Part shown: positions 12,623-19,842 of the stretch, one piece after another | Layout: every line of letters starts with the position of its first letter | Position numbering within the stretch: the first letter of the stretch is position 1 | From: a virus | Length of the DNA stretch: 26,762 nt | Virus record (IMG/VR): IMGVR_UViG_3300045135_000787 | Coordinates: 1-26,762 of that record | Strand: one strand, 5' to 3' | The notes under the pieces: model-generated | The model's input: the letters and a program-made list of their open reading frames with translations, nothing else | The model's database searches: none | What the model was told of the DNA's origin: nothing | Made by a program: the position numbers and the translations under genes

Positions 12623-13256
12623 TATGAAAGTAGAACTGATTGAATCAGCAGGGGGCGACCTTAGTGTCGTCAACTCTGCACGAGTTTCTTTTAACAAAGA
12701 AAGCAGTACTCTGGATACCAAAGATGAGAAGTTAATAAACTACCTTGCGAAACATCGTCATGATACTCCGTTTAGACATAACTTTATTCAGCTTCGCTGC
12801 TCTGTGCCTCTATTCCTTGCCCGTCAGCTAATGAAGCACCAAGCAGGTCTAACGTGGAACGAAGAGAGCAAACGATACGTAGATGATATACCTGCAATCT
12901 TCTACCCTGATGAGTGGCGTGAGCGTCCTGAGAAGAGCATCAAGCAAGGCTCAGGTAAACGACATAAGTACACTCCACGGTGGTCTAGGTTCTATGAAGC
13001 CCATATGCAGGAATCACTGGATATGTATCGTGATATGATCCGTGATGGCATTGCACCAGAGATGGCACGAATGGTGTTGCCACAGAGCATGATGGTCAAC
13101 TTCATCTGGTCTGGTAATCTACTTGCGTTCTACCATGTGTGGAATCTTCGTAGCGGTGCAGGGGCTCAAGAGGAGGCTCAGTTGTTTGCGGAGTTGCTGA
13201 GGGAAGCTATTGAACCTGCCTTTCCTATAGCTTGGAAAGCTTTAGAAGGCAGATAG
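12615..13256 (+). CDS. thyX: FAD-dependent thymidylate synthase ThyX (divergent motif)
   Basis: ThyX makes dTMP from dUMP with FAD/NADPH and methylene-tetrahydrofolate, completing dNTP supply. The family is shown by FRHNFIQLRCSVPLFLARQL (53-72), WNEESKRY (81-88) and the C-terminal MVLPQ..MVNFIWSGNLLAFYHVWNLR. The usual signature RHRxxSxNExSxRY appears here as KHQAGLTWNEESKRY. The first Arg residues are replaced, the Ser position is Thr, and one residue is added. NE, S85, R87 and Y88 are kept. The length of 213 aa is normal. The start at 12615 has GAGGAG 13 nt upstream and overlaps the reductase; ATG 12624 is an alternative. Confidence 0.9.
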   Translation: MANMKVELIESAGGDLSVVNSARVSFNKESSTLDTKDEKLINYLAKHRHDTPFRHNFIQLRCSVPLFLARQLMKHQAGLTWNEESKRYVDDIPAIFYPDEWRERPEKSIKQGSGKRHKYTPRWSRFYEAHMQESLDMYRDMIRDGIAPEMARMVLPQSMMVNFIWSGNLLAFYHVWNLRSGAGAQEEAQLFAELLREAIEPAFPIAWKALEGR

Positions 13257-13296
13257 ACGCACTATATGTGCACGTAGGTTGATAACGCTGGATAAT

Positions 13297-13320
13297 AATA
13301 GGGGCCAGCACCTATTTTAT
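13297..13320 (+). terminator. Weak hairpin with T-rich tail after thyX
   Basis: AATAGG (13297-13302) and CCTATT (13311-13316) form a short stem followed by TTAT. The stem is AT-rich and the T run short, so it is at most a partial terminator. Confidence 0.3.
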
Positions 13321-13321
13321 T

Positions 13322-13370
13322 GGACTATGTTCCAACTTTAACGGACATAGTGGGAATTAACGGACATAGG
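13322..13370. promoter_or_regulatory. Triple GGACATAG operator-like repeat
   Basis: TTAACGGACATAG occurs at 13338-13350 and again at 13357-13369, a 19-bp period. An inverted, one-base-longer copy (GGACTATGTTCC, 13322-13333) precedes them and could pair with the first as a hairpin. This lies in the only sizeable gap (about 120 bp) of the nucleotide operon, just before the small-gene block. No convincing sigma-70 promoter is visible here. Confidence 0.55.
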
Positions 13371-13380
13371 AGAGTGGGTG

Positions 13381-13728
13381 ATGAAGCTAAGAGATGAAGG
13401 GACAGGTCAGCTTTATGAGTGTGAGTACGCTTGCGATGGTATAAACCAAGATCGCTACATAAAAACAGGACGCATGGTAGTAGAAGATCGCTCCAACTGG
13501 CATGAGCACCACGACTTAATTGTAGCGTGGGCTAGAGGGGCTGATATTCAATGGAAGAGTGCTGATGGTTGGAAAGAGGTCTCTGATACGCCTTTATGGA
13601 CTGAATTACATAAATACCGCATCAAACCAGACAACTCAGAAGAGATAGCTAAAGCAGAAAAGGACTTGCGCTGGCTTGAGAATGAAGTGAGCGACCTGAA
13701 GCGTAAGCTGGCTAAGTTGAGGGGTTGA
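13381..13728 (+). CDS. Hypothetical protein with C-terminal coiled coil (115 aa)
   Basis: AGGAG lies 8 nt before ATG 13381; a GTG at 13378 is an alternative start. The first 80 residues end with W..VSDTPLWTELHKYRIKP, a Trp/Tyr-rich motif that recurs in many phage proteins of unknown function. From about residue 83 a charged heptad coiled coil (EEIAKAEKDLRWLENEVSDL) runs to the end. It opens the block of small genes placed between thyX and the reductase beta subunit, and shares its TGA region with the next start. No function can be assigned. Confidence 0.75.
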   Translation: MKLRDEGTGQLYECEYACDGINQDRYIKTGRMVVEDRSNWHEHHDLIVAWARGADIQWKSADGWKEVSDTPLWTELHKYRIKPDNSEEIAKAEKDLRWLENEVSDLKRKLAKLRG

Positions 13729-13731
13729 GTG

Positions 13732-14010
13732 ATGAAACTTGTGCAAGCAAGAGAGTGGGCTGACATCTACCTCAGTTCACCACATCTATCACAAGAAGCA
13801 TATAGCTTAGAGGCTATGCTCATTGATGCCTACACTGCGGGATGGCGTGAAGGCTGGGAAGATGGTGAGTTGTGTGGCTACAATCGTGGTCGTGAGCATA
13901 ACGAGACTGACCTTGAAGTAATACGTAATGCTGGCATACAGGAAGGTATAGAACGTATGCAGAAAGCGTATCAGATTAGACCTAGAGGTAAATCAATCTA
14001 TGGACTTTGA
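13732..14010 (+). CDS. Hypothetical protein with AGIQEGI motif (92 aa)
   Basis: ATG 13732 follows GAGGGG by 7 nt; GTG 13729 is an alternative. The protein is soluble and helical, with YTAGWREGWEDGELCGYNRG in the middle and NAGIQEGIERMQKAYQIRP near the C-terminus. The second motif is repeated as EAGIQEGINRMYTLYDICP in the gene at 14274, so the two share a duplicated C-terminal module. No family is recognised. The stop overlaps the next ATG by 11 nt. Confidence 0.7.
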   Translation: MKLVQAREWADIYLSSPHLSQEAYSLEAMLIDAYTAGWREGWEDGELCGYNRGREHNETDLEVIRNAGIQEGIERMQKAYQIRPRGKSIYGL

Positions 14011-14290
14011 AGAATGGTTTGAGAAGTACAACTATCAGCGTGAATACACAGTTGAAGAATATGTCACAGCTCAAGCCGCATGGGATTACCAGCAGAAGAT
14101 TATAGACGGTTTTAAACAAGCTAATAACGACTTGGCTAAAGCAGCCATCAGACCAGACGGCTACGTCCTTGTACCTGTAGAACCTACAGAGAAGATGATT
14201 GATGCTTGGTGGGATACCCATGTGGATGGCGATGAAGAAGCACGATGGCTAACTAATTATGAGGATGCTGAAGATGAAAGTAATAGATGA
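14000..14290 (+). CDS. Hypothetical phage protein (96 aa)
   Basis: It starts MDFEEWFEKYNYQREYTVEE and contains AAWDYQQKIID, an arrangement familiar from small phage proteins (FE.WW.KY ... A.W.YQ) of unknown role. The second half, RPDGYVLVPVEPTEKMIDAW, recalls another common phage segment (PDGYVLVPVEPT..M). It may therefore be a short fusion of two widespread phage modules. It overlaps both neighbours. It has no cysteine cluster or membrane segment. Confidence 0.7.
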   Translation: MDFEEWFEKYNYQREYTVEEYVTAQAAWDYQQKIIDGFKQANNDLAKAAIRPDGYVLVPVEPTEKMIDAWWDTHVDGDEEARWLTNYEDAEDESNR

Positions 14291-14561
14291 AGTAGAACAT
14301 GAAGACGGTAGTGCTACGTACACCTTCGACCTAACAGAAGAAGAACGTATCATCATGACACAGCAAGGTATTCTATGGAGTATTATTGCAGGTGCTACTG
14401 GTGTCACGCCTGAGCAAGTGTTCAAGGATTATTTAGAATACGGTAGCGTGTACGAAGCAGGGATACAAGAAGGTATCAATCGAATGTACACACTGTACGA
14501 CATCTGCCCACAATGTAAGTTGCCAAATGGTCAACACAAGATGGACTGTAGCCGTGGGTAA
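14274..14561 (+). CDS. Hypothetical protein with AGIQEGI motif and zinc-type C-terminus (95 aa)
   Basis: ATG 14274 is chosen because GAGG (14261-14264) is 9 nt upstream; ATG 14259 would precede that site. The order is an acidic beta segment (VEHEDGSATYTFDL), a helix, then EAGIQEGINRM (61-71, shared with the 13732 gene) and CPQCKLPNGQHKMDC with C78, C81, H88 and C92, a likely zinc site. It overlaps the previous gene by 17 nt. It probably shares function with the 13732 product; the function is unknown. Confidence 0.7.
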   Translation: MKVIDEVEHEDGSATYTFDLTEEERIIMTQQGILWSIIAGATGVTPEQVFKDYLEYGSVYEAGIQEGINRMYTLYDICPQCKLPNGQHKMDCSRG

Positions 14562-14730
14562 GTTCTACTGGAAGCTGAAGGCTGGTGGAGCATTCAAGCC
14601 TATGAAGTACCAGATAACTTACATTGTATGCAATCTGAAACGCAACAGACACAAACTAGTCTCCAAGAGGCTAACAACATACCCTAGCAATCGTTGGGGT
14701 CACGGATATTGGAGTAACAAATGGAAATAA
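14554..14730 (+). CDS. Small very basic protein (58 aa, start uncertain)
   Basis: The frame is open from 14527. GTG 14554 overlaps the previous stop and gives a 58-aa product beginning GKFYWKLKAGGAFK. ATG 14602, with GGAG 11 nt upstream, would give only 42 aa. The product is strongly basic and aromatic (NLKRNRHKLVSKRL, RWGHGYWSNKWK), which suggests binding to nucleic acid. It overlaps the next gene by 10 nt. The dense packing supports a real gene, but start and function are unsure. Confidence 0.5.
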   Translation: MGKFYWKLKAGGAFKPMKYQITYIVCNLKRNRHKLVSKRLTTYPSNRWGHGYWSNKWK

Positions 14731-14903
14731 CAAAAGAGATGCTAGAGCGACACAACAAAGGTCAACAGGCTGCACAGGACGTTGTAGCTGCCTTGGATGG
14801 TCTAACGATCATTGAGGCCGTTGGTGTGCTTGAGCTAGTCAAACAAGGTATGTTAAAGTATGCAGATCAAGATTACGACCTAGACGTTGGAGGAGTCCAC
14901 TAA
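14721..14903 (+). CDS. Hypothetical helical protein (60 aa)
   Basis: GGAG lies 6 nt before ATG 14721. The product (MEITKEMLERHNKGQQAAQD, TIIEAVGVLELVKQGMLKYA) looks like two or three amphipathic helices with an acidic end. The IEAVGVLELVKQGML segment resembles short phage proteins that precede reductase genes, but I cannot name a family. It is joined to the next gene by a one-base TAATG overlap. Confidence 0.65.
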   Translation: MEITKEMLERHNKGQQAAQDVVAALDGLTIIEAVGVLELVKQGMLKYADQDYDLDVGGVH

Positions 14904-15001
14904 TGGAAGCTAAGATAGATAAACTACAAGCACAAGTGTTCCTCCTAACTATTGCACAGGCTATACTAATCACATCAATGCTTTTAGAGGTGCTGCTATA
15001 A
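14903..15001 (+). CDS. 32-aa single-pass membrane peptide
   Basis: The product MEAKIDKLQAQ is followed by VFLLTIAQAILITSMLLEVLL, one hydrophobic segment. AGGAG lies 8 nt before the ATG. TAATG overlaps join it to both the previous gene and the reductase beta gene, so it is translated in a coupled chain. It might act on the inner membrane (for example in lysis or host takeover); nothing shows which. Confidence 0.6.
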   Translation: MEAKIDKLQAQVFLLTIAQAILITSMLLEVLL

Positions 15002-15969
15002 TGTCACTATTAGACCAGAACACTGCCTACAAACCTTTTACTTATCCTTGGGCTGTAAACTTTGCCATTGACCATGAGCGTATTCATTGGGGTGAATGGG
15101 AAGCCAAGCTACAAGACGATGTAACACAATGGAAGTCAGGAAAGCTAAGTGAGTCAGAGAAGAACCACATCACCCAAATCCTGCGACTCTTCACCCAAAC
15201 GGATGTTGCAGTTGGAACTAACTATATCGAAAATTATCTACCAAAATTCAAGAACAATGAAATACGTGCAATGCTTAGTAGCTTTGTCAACCGTGAATTT
15301 GTTCATCAGCGCTCTTATGCTTTACTTAATGACACTCTAGGCTTACCAGAGGACGAGTTCAGCGCCTTTACAGAAGTACAGGCTATGCAGGACAAGTTAG
15401 ACTTTATGGCTGACATGGACGTACACAGTCACAGTGGACTTGCATTGGCTGTGGCACGGTCTGTTCTGAACGAAGGTATGAGCCTATTTAGTGCCTTTGC
15501 AATGCTGTTGAACTATCAGCGCTATGGCAAGATGAAGGGTATGTGTGAGATTGTAGAATGGAGTATTCGTGATGAGTCTATGCACTGTGAAGGCATGGCT
15601 AAACTATTTAGACAGTTCTGTGAGGAGCACCCTCGCATTGTTACTGACGAGTTCAAGGCAGCTATCTATCAAATGTTTAGGGATGCTATCAAGCTGGAAG
15701 ACAAAGTTATTGACATTGCTTTTGAGCTTGGAGATGTGGAAGGTCTTACTGCTAAGGAAGTCAAACAGTACATCCGATACATTGCAGACCGAAGATTGAT
15801 TCAGCTTGGATTGAAGGCTAACTGGAAGGTTAAAGAGAATCCTCTAGAATGGCTCGATTGGATCATCAATGGGGATAGCTTTAAGAACTTCTTTGAAGGC
15901 ACTGTAACTGATTACAGTTCAGATAACATGACAGGAGACTGGTGGAACGATGATGGTGTTGCTGCGTAA
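15001..15969 (+). CDS. nrdB: Ribonucleotide reductase class I, small (beta) subunit
   Basis: The beta subunit holds the dimetal-tyrosyl radical that starts catalysis in the alpha subunit. All six metal ligands are visible at the expected spacing: D68, E99, H102, E158, E192 and H195. The radical tyrosine Y106 is in EFVHQRSY, matching E. coli Y122. It is therefore a standard tyrosine-radical enzyme by sequence, not one of the ligand-altered subclasses. The length of 322 aa is slightly short. The C-terminal tail, which binds alpha, is acidic and Trp-rich (MTGDWWNDDG). It is separated from the alpha gene by thyX and seven small genes. Confidence 0.95.
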   Translation: MSLLDQNTAYKPFTYPWAVNFAIDHERIHWGEWEAKLQDDVTQWKSGKLSESEKNHITQILRLFTQTDVAVGTNYIENYLPKFKNNEIRAMLSSFVNREFVHQRSYALLNDTLGLPEDEFSAFTEVQAMQDKLDFMADMDVHSHSGLALAVARSVLNEGMSLFSAFAMLLNYQRYGKMKGMCEIVEWSIRDESMHCEGMAKLFRQFCEEHPRIVTDEFKAAIYQMFRDAIKLEDKVIDIAFELGDVEGLTAKEVKQYIRYIADRRLIQLGLKANWKVKENPLEWLDWIINGDSFKNFFEGTVTDYSSDNMTGDWWNDDGVAA

Positions 15970-16126
15970 TGGCTTCGGATTTGACATCGAAGTAGTAAAC
16001 AGTCTCCCCTTATGGGTGTGGGAGCAGGGACAAGATCCTGAAGTGGACGAACCTGCTGTTGGAGTTTACGAAGGGCTTGTTATTAACTTGCCCTTCATCA
16101 AGATACTAGTAGGCAAACTGGTGTAG
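15950..16126 (+). CDS. Hypothetical protein (58 aa), last gene of the rightward operon
   Basis: ATG 15950 (ATG 15953 also possible) lies inside the end of the reductase beta gene, with GGTGGA just upstream. The product begins MMVLLRNGFGFDIEVVNSLP, has VWEQGQDPEVDEPAVGVYEG and ends LVINLPFIKILVGKLV. The beta-rich body and LP[FI]-type C-terminus resemble small phage proteins of unknown function. It ends immediately before the terminator. The 20-nt overlap and its intact frame up to the terminator support it. Confidence 0.6.
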   Translation: MMVLLRNGFGFDIEVVNSLPLWVWEQGQDPEVDEPAVGVYEGLVINLPFIKILVGKLV

Positions 16127-16140
16127 GTCTCGATAGAGAC
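16127..16140. other. Small perfect hairpin before the terminator
   Basis: GTCTC-GATA-GAGAC begins directly after the last rightward stop codon. It may help 3'-end formation with the larger hairpin 6 nt downstream. Confidence 0.45.
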
Positions 16141-16145
16141 TATTT

Positions 16146-16200
16146 AGCCCCTAGATGCTACATAGACTATTTAGCCTGTGTAGTGTCTAGGGGCTTTTTT
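16146..16200 (+). terminator. Strong rightward intrinsic terminator at the convergent junction
   Basis: Arms 16146-16165 and 16176-16195 pair over 20 bp (17 Watson-Crick, 3 G-U) with a 10-nt loop and then a T run (16195-16200). The stem base AGCCCCTAGA/TCTAGGGGCT is perfect. On the leftward transcript the three wobbles become A-C mismatches and no U tract follows, so it acts mainly on rightward transcripts. The stop codon of the leftward operon overlaps the T run. Confidence 0.9.
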
Positions 16201-18241
16201 ATTTAAGTCCTAAAGACTCTAGCTTCTTCATAAGAATAACATCCCTAGGGTCTGCTTTTACTTCTTGGAAGTCACTAGGTAGTTCCTCATGTCGGAAAGG
16301 TGCAGAGGCCATGACAGAGAACAGTGCCATTTGGTCACGCTTATTGAACTCATTAGGGTTCATCATAAGTTTACTGTTAAGGCCCATTAGCTTCTTGACC
16401 TGCTTCTCTCCACCTTCTTCAAGCATCCAACGTGCTATCATAGCTGGTCCTGCTGCTAACATAGCTGCCCAAGTTTTACCTAAAGCAGAGTTCTGATCAC
16501 TAAGGACTTTGCGAACATTAGCAGTCTGTTGACCACGTACAGCTAGTGAGAAGTTACCTGCAGACTGTTTCTCCATCTGTTTAGCGTATTGAAGACCTTT
16601 TAGTATCTTAGACTGATCTTCTTTAGAGAATACAGTTGCAAAGGTACGGTTAGTCTTAGAGTTAGTTGTTAGTTTTGTAAACTCTTTGATAGCTGCATCA
16701 ATAGCTTTTTCATCAGGAGACGCTAAGATCTTACCATAAAGACTATCTAAGTAACCCGCTTGCATACGCTTTAGAGTCTTAGACTGGTCTTCAGTAAGCC
16801 CTTTACCAAACAGACTAGAGATACCTGAAGAGTGCTTCAAAGCCTCCATAGCATCTTTAGCTGTGGTTACGTTACCTTCCTTAAACAGTAGCTCGCCAAC
16901 AAACTCTGGATGAGCATCTAGACCGACCTCAATAGTCGCTCTGTTAAACCCTTCCATGCCTTTAGCGTACATATCAGATAAGTTCTGGAAACGCTTCCAT
17001 ACGTCTGTTCCAACCTTCTCAGACTGCTTGTTTAGAGACTTCTCATAAGCAGCACGAAGGTTGTTTAGGCTTTTAGCAAGTCCTTGGTTTCCTTCTTTAG
17101 ACGCTTGATAAGCTAGATCACGGAGGTTACGAATATCTGTAAAAGCACCATAGAAAGATACAGAGCGTTCATTATCTAACAAGCCCTTAAGAGTCTTCTC
17201 AAAGATCTCTAGGTTCTCATGCCCAAGACGAGTTGTTAGGTTCTGTAGATCCTTTTTAGAGCCTGTTAATCCTCGGTTTGGTACAAGGTCAACACCAGCA
17301 TCCTGTAGCACGTTACGGACGTAGTTCTCAACACCTGTAGTGTTTAGCTTAACATTCTTAGCTTGTTTGTCCAACTCGCCCCACTGTTTCTCTGAAAAAG
17401 CTATAAACTCATTACGAGCTTGGTTTACAGCTCCTTGAAAGGCCTCACCCATGTCATAATCAGCAAGACCATTCACAGTACCATCAGAGTTCCTACGAGT
17501 AATGTCAAGCATAGTTACGTTCTGATCATATATCTTACGGATAGCTTCATCTTGTGCTTTGTAGATGTCGAAGATACCGCCACCACCAAAACCAGCAAGA
17601 CCAATCTTCTCTAGAGTTGTTAAGAACTTAGAGCCTGTTAGCTGTGCTGGTGTTAGGTGTACAGGTACTCCAGTGTCACCAATAGTGACTCCAGAGTTAC
17701 CTAGAGCTTGGTTGACCTCCATTAGATATTTAAGCTCTGCTTCAGTAGGCTTCTTACCAATCTGAAGTTTGTGGATAGCTTCTTTAGCGCCTCCTAAGAT
17801 CTCACCTGCTGCACGACCAAAGGTAGCAAATGCACCTGTCTCTGCCGCTTTGTTGATGGTATCAATAGGGTCTACACGGCCTTCTACATAGTCCTGTACA
17901 GTTTCACCTACAGCCCTACCAAACATAGGGAGGCCTACCTCTGCAGCAATACCTCTAGCAGCAGCAGTGACAGGCTTCATCATAGGCGGTACAGGGTCTT
18001 TAATAGCTTGCATAGCATATCTAGCAGCAGCTAAATCACCACCTAGCTCACCGATCTCTGGAGCATATTGAGTAAGTATATCACCAACGTACTCCAAAGG
18101 AGATGGGCCTATGTCTTCCTTAATCTGAGAGATAGGAGACTTGATAGGGTCAGCAACAGGCGTAAAAGAATCTGATACCCCTGCTTGCTCTAGCAGCTTA
18201 AGGATCTCTGCATCTTGATTTGGTTGTGTTTGTCCTTCCAT
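16199..18241 (-). CDS. Large internal virion protein (680 aa, T7 gp16 position)
   Basis: This is the last gene of the leftward structural operon. It has an N-terminal Gln/Asp-rich part, then Gly/Ala-rich amphipathic stretches (AARYAMQAIKDP, GLPMFGRAVGETVQDYVEG) and a long helical, charged body. Near the C-terminus is AAGPAMIARWMLEEGGEKQV. I see no lysozyme or transglycosylase motif, unlike T7 gp16. By position after two other helical proteins, and by size, it is probably part of the ejection apparatus that carries DNA across the host envelope. The family call is from context. The TAATG overlap links it to the preceding gene. Confidence 0.65.
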   Translation of the reverse strand: MEGQTQPNQDAEILKLLEQAGVSDSFTPVADPIKSPISQIKEDIGPSPLEYVGDILTQYAPEIGELGGDLAAARYAMQAIKDPVPPMMKPVTAAARGIAAEVGLPMFGRAVGETVQDYVEGRVDPIDTINKAAETGAFATFGRAAGEILGGAKEAIHKLQIGKKPTEAELKYLMEVNQALGNSGVTIGDTGVPVHLTPAQLTGSKFLTTLEKIGLAGFGGGGIFDIYKAQDEAIRKIYDQNVTMLDITRRNSDGTVNGLADYDMGEAFQGAVNQARNEFIAFSEKQWGELDKQAKNVKLNTTGVENYVRNVLQDAGVDLVPNRGLTGSKKDLQNLTTRLGHENLEIFEKTLKGLLDNERSVSFYGAFTDIRNLRDLAYQASKEGNQGLAKSLNNLRAAYEKSLNKQSEKVGTDVWKRFQNLSDMYAKGMEGFNRATIEVGLDAHPEFVGELLFKEGNVTTAKDAMEALKHSSGISSLFGKGLTEDQSKTLKRMQAGYLDSLYGKILASPDEKAIDAAIKEFTKLTTNSKTNRTFATVFSKEDQSKILKGLQYAKQMEKQSAGNFSLAVRGQQTANVRKVLSDQNSALGKTWAAMLAAGPAMIARWMLEEGGEKQVKKLMGLNSKLMMNPNEFNKRDQMALFSVMASAPFRHEELPSDFQEVKADPRDVILMKKLESLGLK

Positions 18242-19842
18242 TATGCACCTTCTTCTCTTAGCTTGATAGCCTCAATTAAGGCCTGTGCAGTGCCTTCAGG
18301 TTGATCTGTGAACTTAGCCCACTGAGCAATCTCTGAAGCCGTAGGGATAGGAATACGTCCTTTGTATTTCCCTAGAGCACGTTGACGTACTAAGTAATTG
18401 TACTTACTAACACTCTCAAGAGCTGTTTTAGCGTTTAGAGACTTGATTGCTGTTTTGCCAGAGAAGTCATCTTTAGCCATACGTGCAGCGAACTGTTTAC
18501 CTGCATAGACCTCTGCAGCCTTACTAGAAGCTAAGTATGCTAGAACGTCTTTCAAGCCCTGTTCAGACTGTTTGTAGGATGGTAAAGACTCTTGTAAGAA
18601 CTTCAAGTCTTTATCAGACAAAGCACCTTTAAGAGCGCTTGCTTCAGCTAGGGTAATATTGCCTTGAAGTACTGACACTAAGTCGTTAGCAGCAGCACTA
18701 GCTACAGCACTGTCTACTCCTAACATAGCTCCAAGCGACATAGACCAACGCTCTACATCGGCTAGAGGACCAGTAGCAGCGCCATCTTCTACAGCGCCTA
18801 GGAAACTCTGGAAGATCTCTAGAGGACGTTCAGATTCATTACCTTTGTTAATAACGTCTGTGTACGTACCAAAGGCGTACTCTTCAGCCTGTCCTTGGAT
18901 GTCAAAGCCCTGTGTACTACCAGTACGTGCTAGAGCCTCAATACGCATATTACGGTACTTGTCTTTGTCTTCCTGACTAAGATCAGAGTTCTCTAGTAGT
19001 TTATCAAAGTCTGTCTTACCGATAGTAGTTAGACGTTCAGAAGCAACTTTGTAGTCTGCAGTGTTCTTAGCGATCTCAGTATTGGTCTTGATGATCTCTA
19101 GCGGTGTCATAGCTTCAAATCTAGATAGCTCTGCACCTTTAAGTTTAGTCTCAGCCTCACGTTGCTCCTTTAGAGCATTCTCTGCTGCTTTTCTAGCTTC
19201 TATGAGATCGACATTAGGATCACGTTCTGCTATTATGGTAGCAATCTCTTCAGCAGTCTTCTCTTTCTCTTTACCCGCCTTAGCTGCTAGAGCGTTCTCT
19301 TTAGCAATCTTAGCAGCTAGTTCATCTACTTTGCCCTGTCGAGTTTCTTCTTCAGTAGTAGTCTCAGCTTTTGCTTTTCCTGCTTGTGCCTGACTAGCCT
19401 CTGCAGCAGCTCTACGCTGTTCTGCTTGAGCCTTAGTAGCATCTAGATCAGCTTCTTGCTGTCGAGCCTGTGTAGCAGCATCCTGTGCTCGCATAGCCTC
19501 TTGTATCTTACCCTTAGCTTGCAGCTGTTTAGCTACAAAGTCTAACTGGTCAGCACGGCTATTAGGGTATTGAGCAGATGCTTGTTTCATCAAAGAGCCA
19601 AACAGCTTCTGATTCTCTGCCGCTTTGATCTCTGCAGGGCTACGTGTCTCTGCACCTGTAATACCACCAATAGATCGCATTACATTACGTGCATGGCTAG
19701 GCAAGTTAAGCATACCTGCAGAACCTACATTCTCAGCCATGTACTTACCAAGAGCCATATCCTGAGCTTCTTGCTGTTGACGTACAGCCTCTGGTGATAC
19801 AATGTCACCAAAGAGACTAGTAATTGATGGTGCTTCAGCCAT
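18241..19842 (-). CDS. Coiled-coil internal virion protein (533 aa, T7 gp15 position)
   Basis: Residues about 95-245 are almost wholly Ala/Glu/Lys/Gln heptads (QEADLDATKAQAEQRRAAAE and similar), a very long coiled coil. The C-terminal half is helical and less charged. No enzyme motif is visible. The middle position of three large helical genes at the end of a podovirus tail operon fits a middle component of the ejection complex. It is joined to both neighbours by TAATG. The homology to T7 gp15 is positional inference, not seen in sequence. Confidence 0.65.
   Translation of the reverse strand: MAEAPSITSLFGDIVSPEAVRQQQEAQDMALGKYMAENVGSAGMLNLPSHARNVMRSIGGITGAETRSPAEIKAAENQKLFGSLMKQASAQYPNSRADQLDFVAKQLQAKGKIQEAMRAQDAATQARQQEADLDATKAQAEQRRAAAEASQAQAGKAKAETTTEEETRQGKVDELAAKIAKENALAAKAGKEKEKTAEEIATIIAERDPNVDLIEARKAAENALKEQREAETKLKGAELSRFEAMTPLEIIKTNTEIAKNTADYKVASERLTTIGKTDFDKLLENSDLSQEDKDKYRNMRIEALARTGSTQGFDIQGQAEEYAFGTYTDVINKGNESERPLEIFQSFLGAVEDGAATGPLADVERWSMSLGAMLGVDSAVASAAANDLVSVLQGNITLAEASALKGALSDKDLKFLQESLPSYKQSEQGLKDVLAYLASSKAAEVYAGKQFAARMAKDDFSGKTAIKSLNAKTALESVSKYNYLVRQRALGKYKGRIPIPTASEIAQWAKFTDQPEGTAQALIEAIKLREEGA

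Noticed and set aside
16199-18241. Lytic transglycosylase domain in the 680-aa protein
   Set aside because: No recognisable ES or catalytic Glu motif of the SLT fold was seen, so only a positional comparison with T7 gp16 is made.
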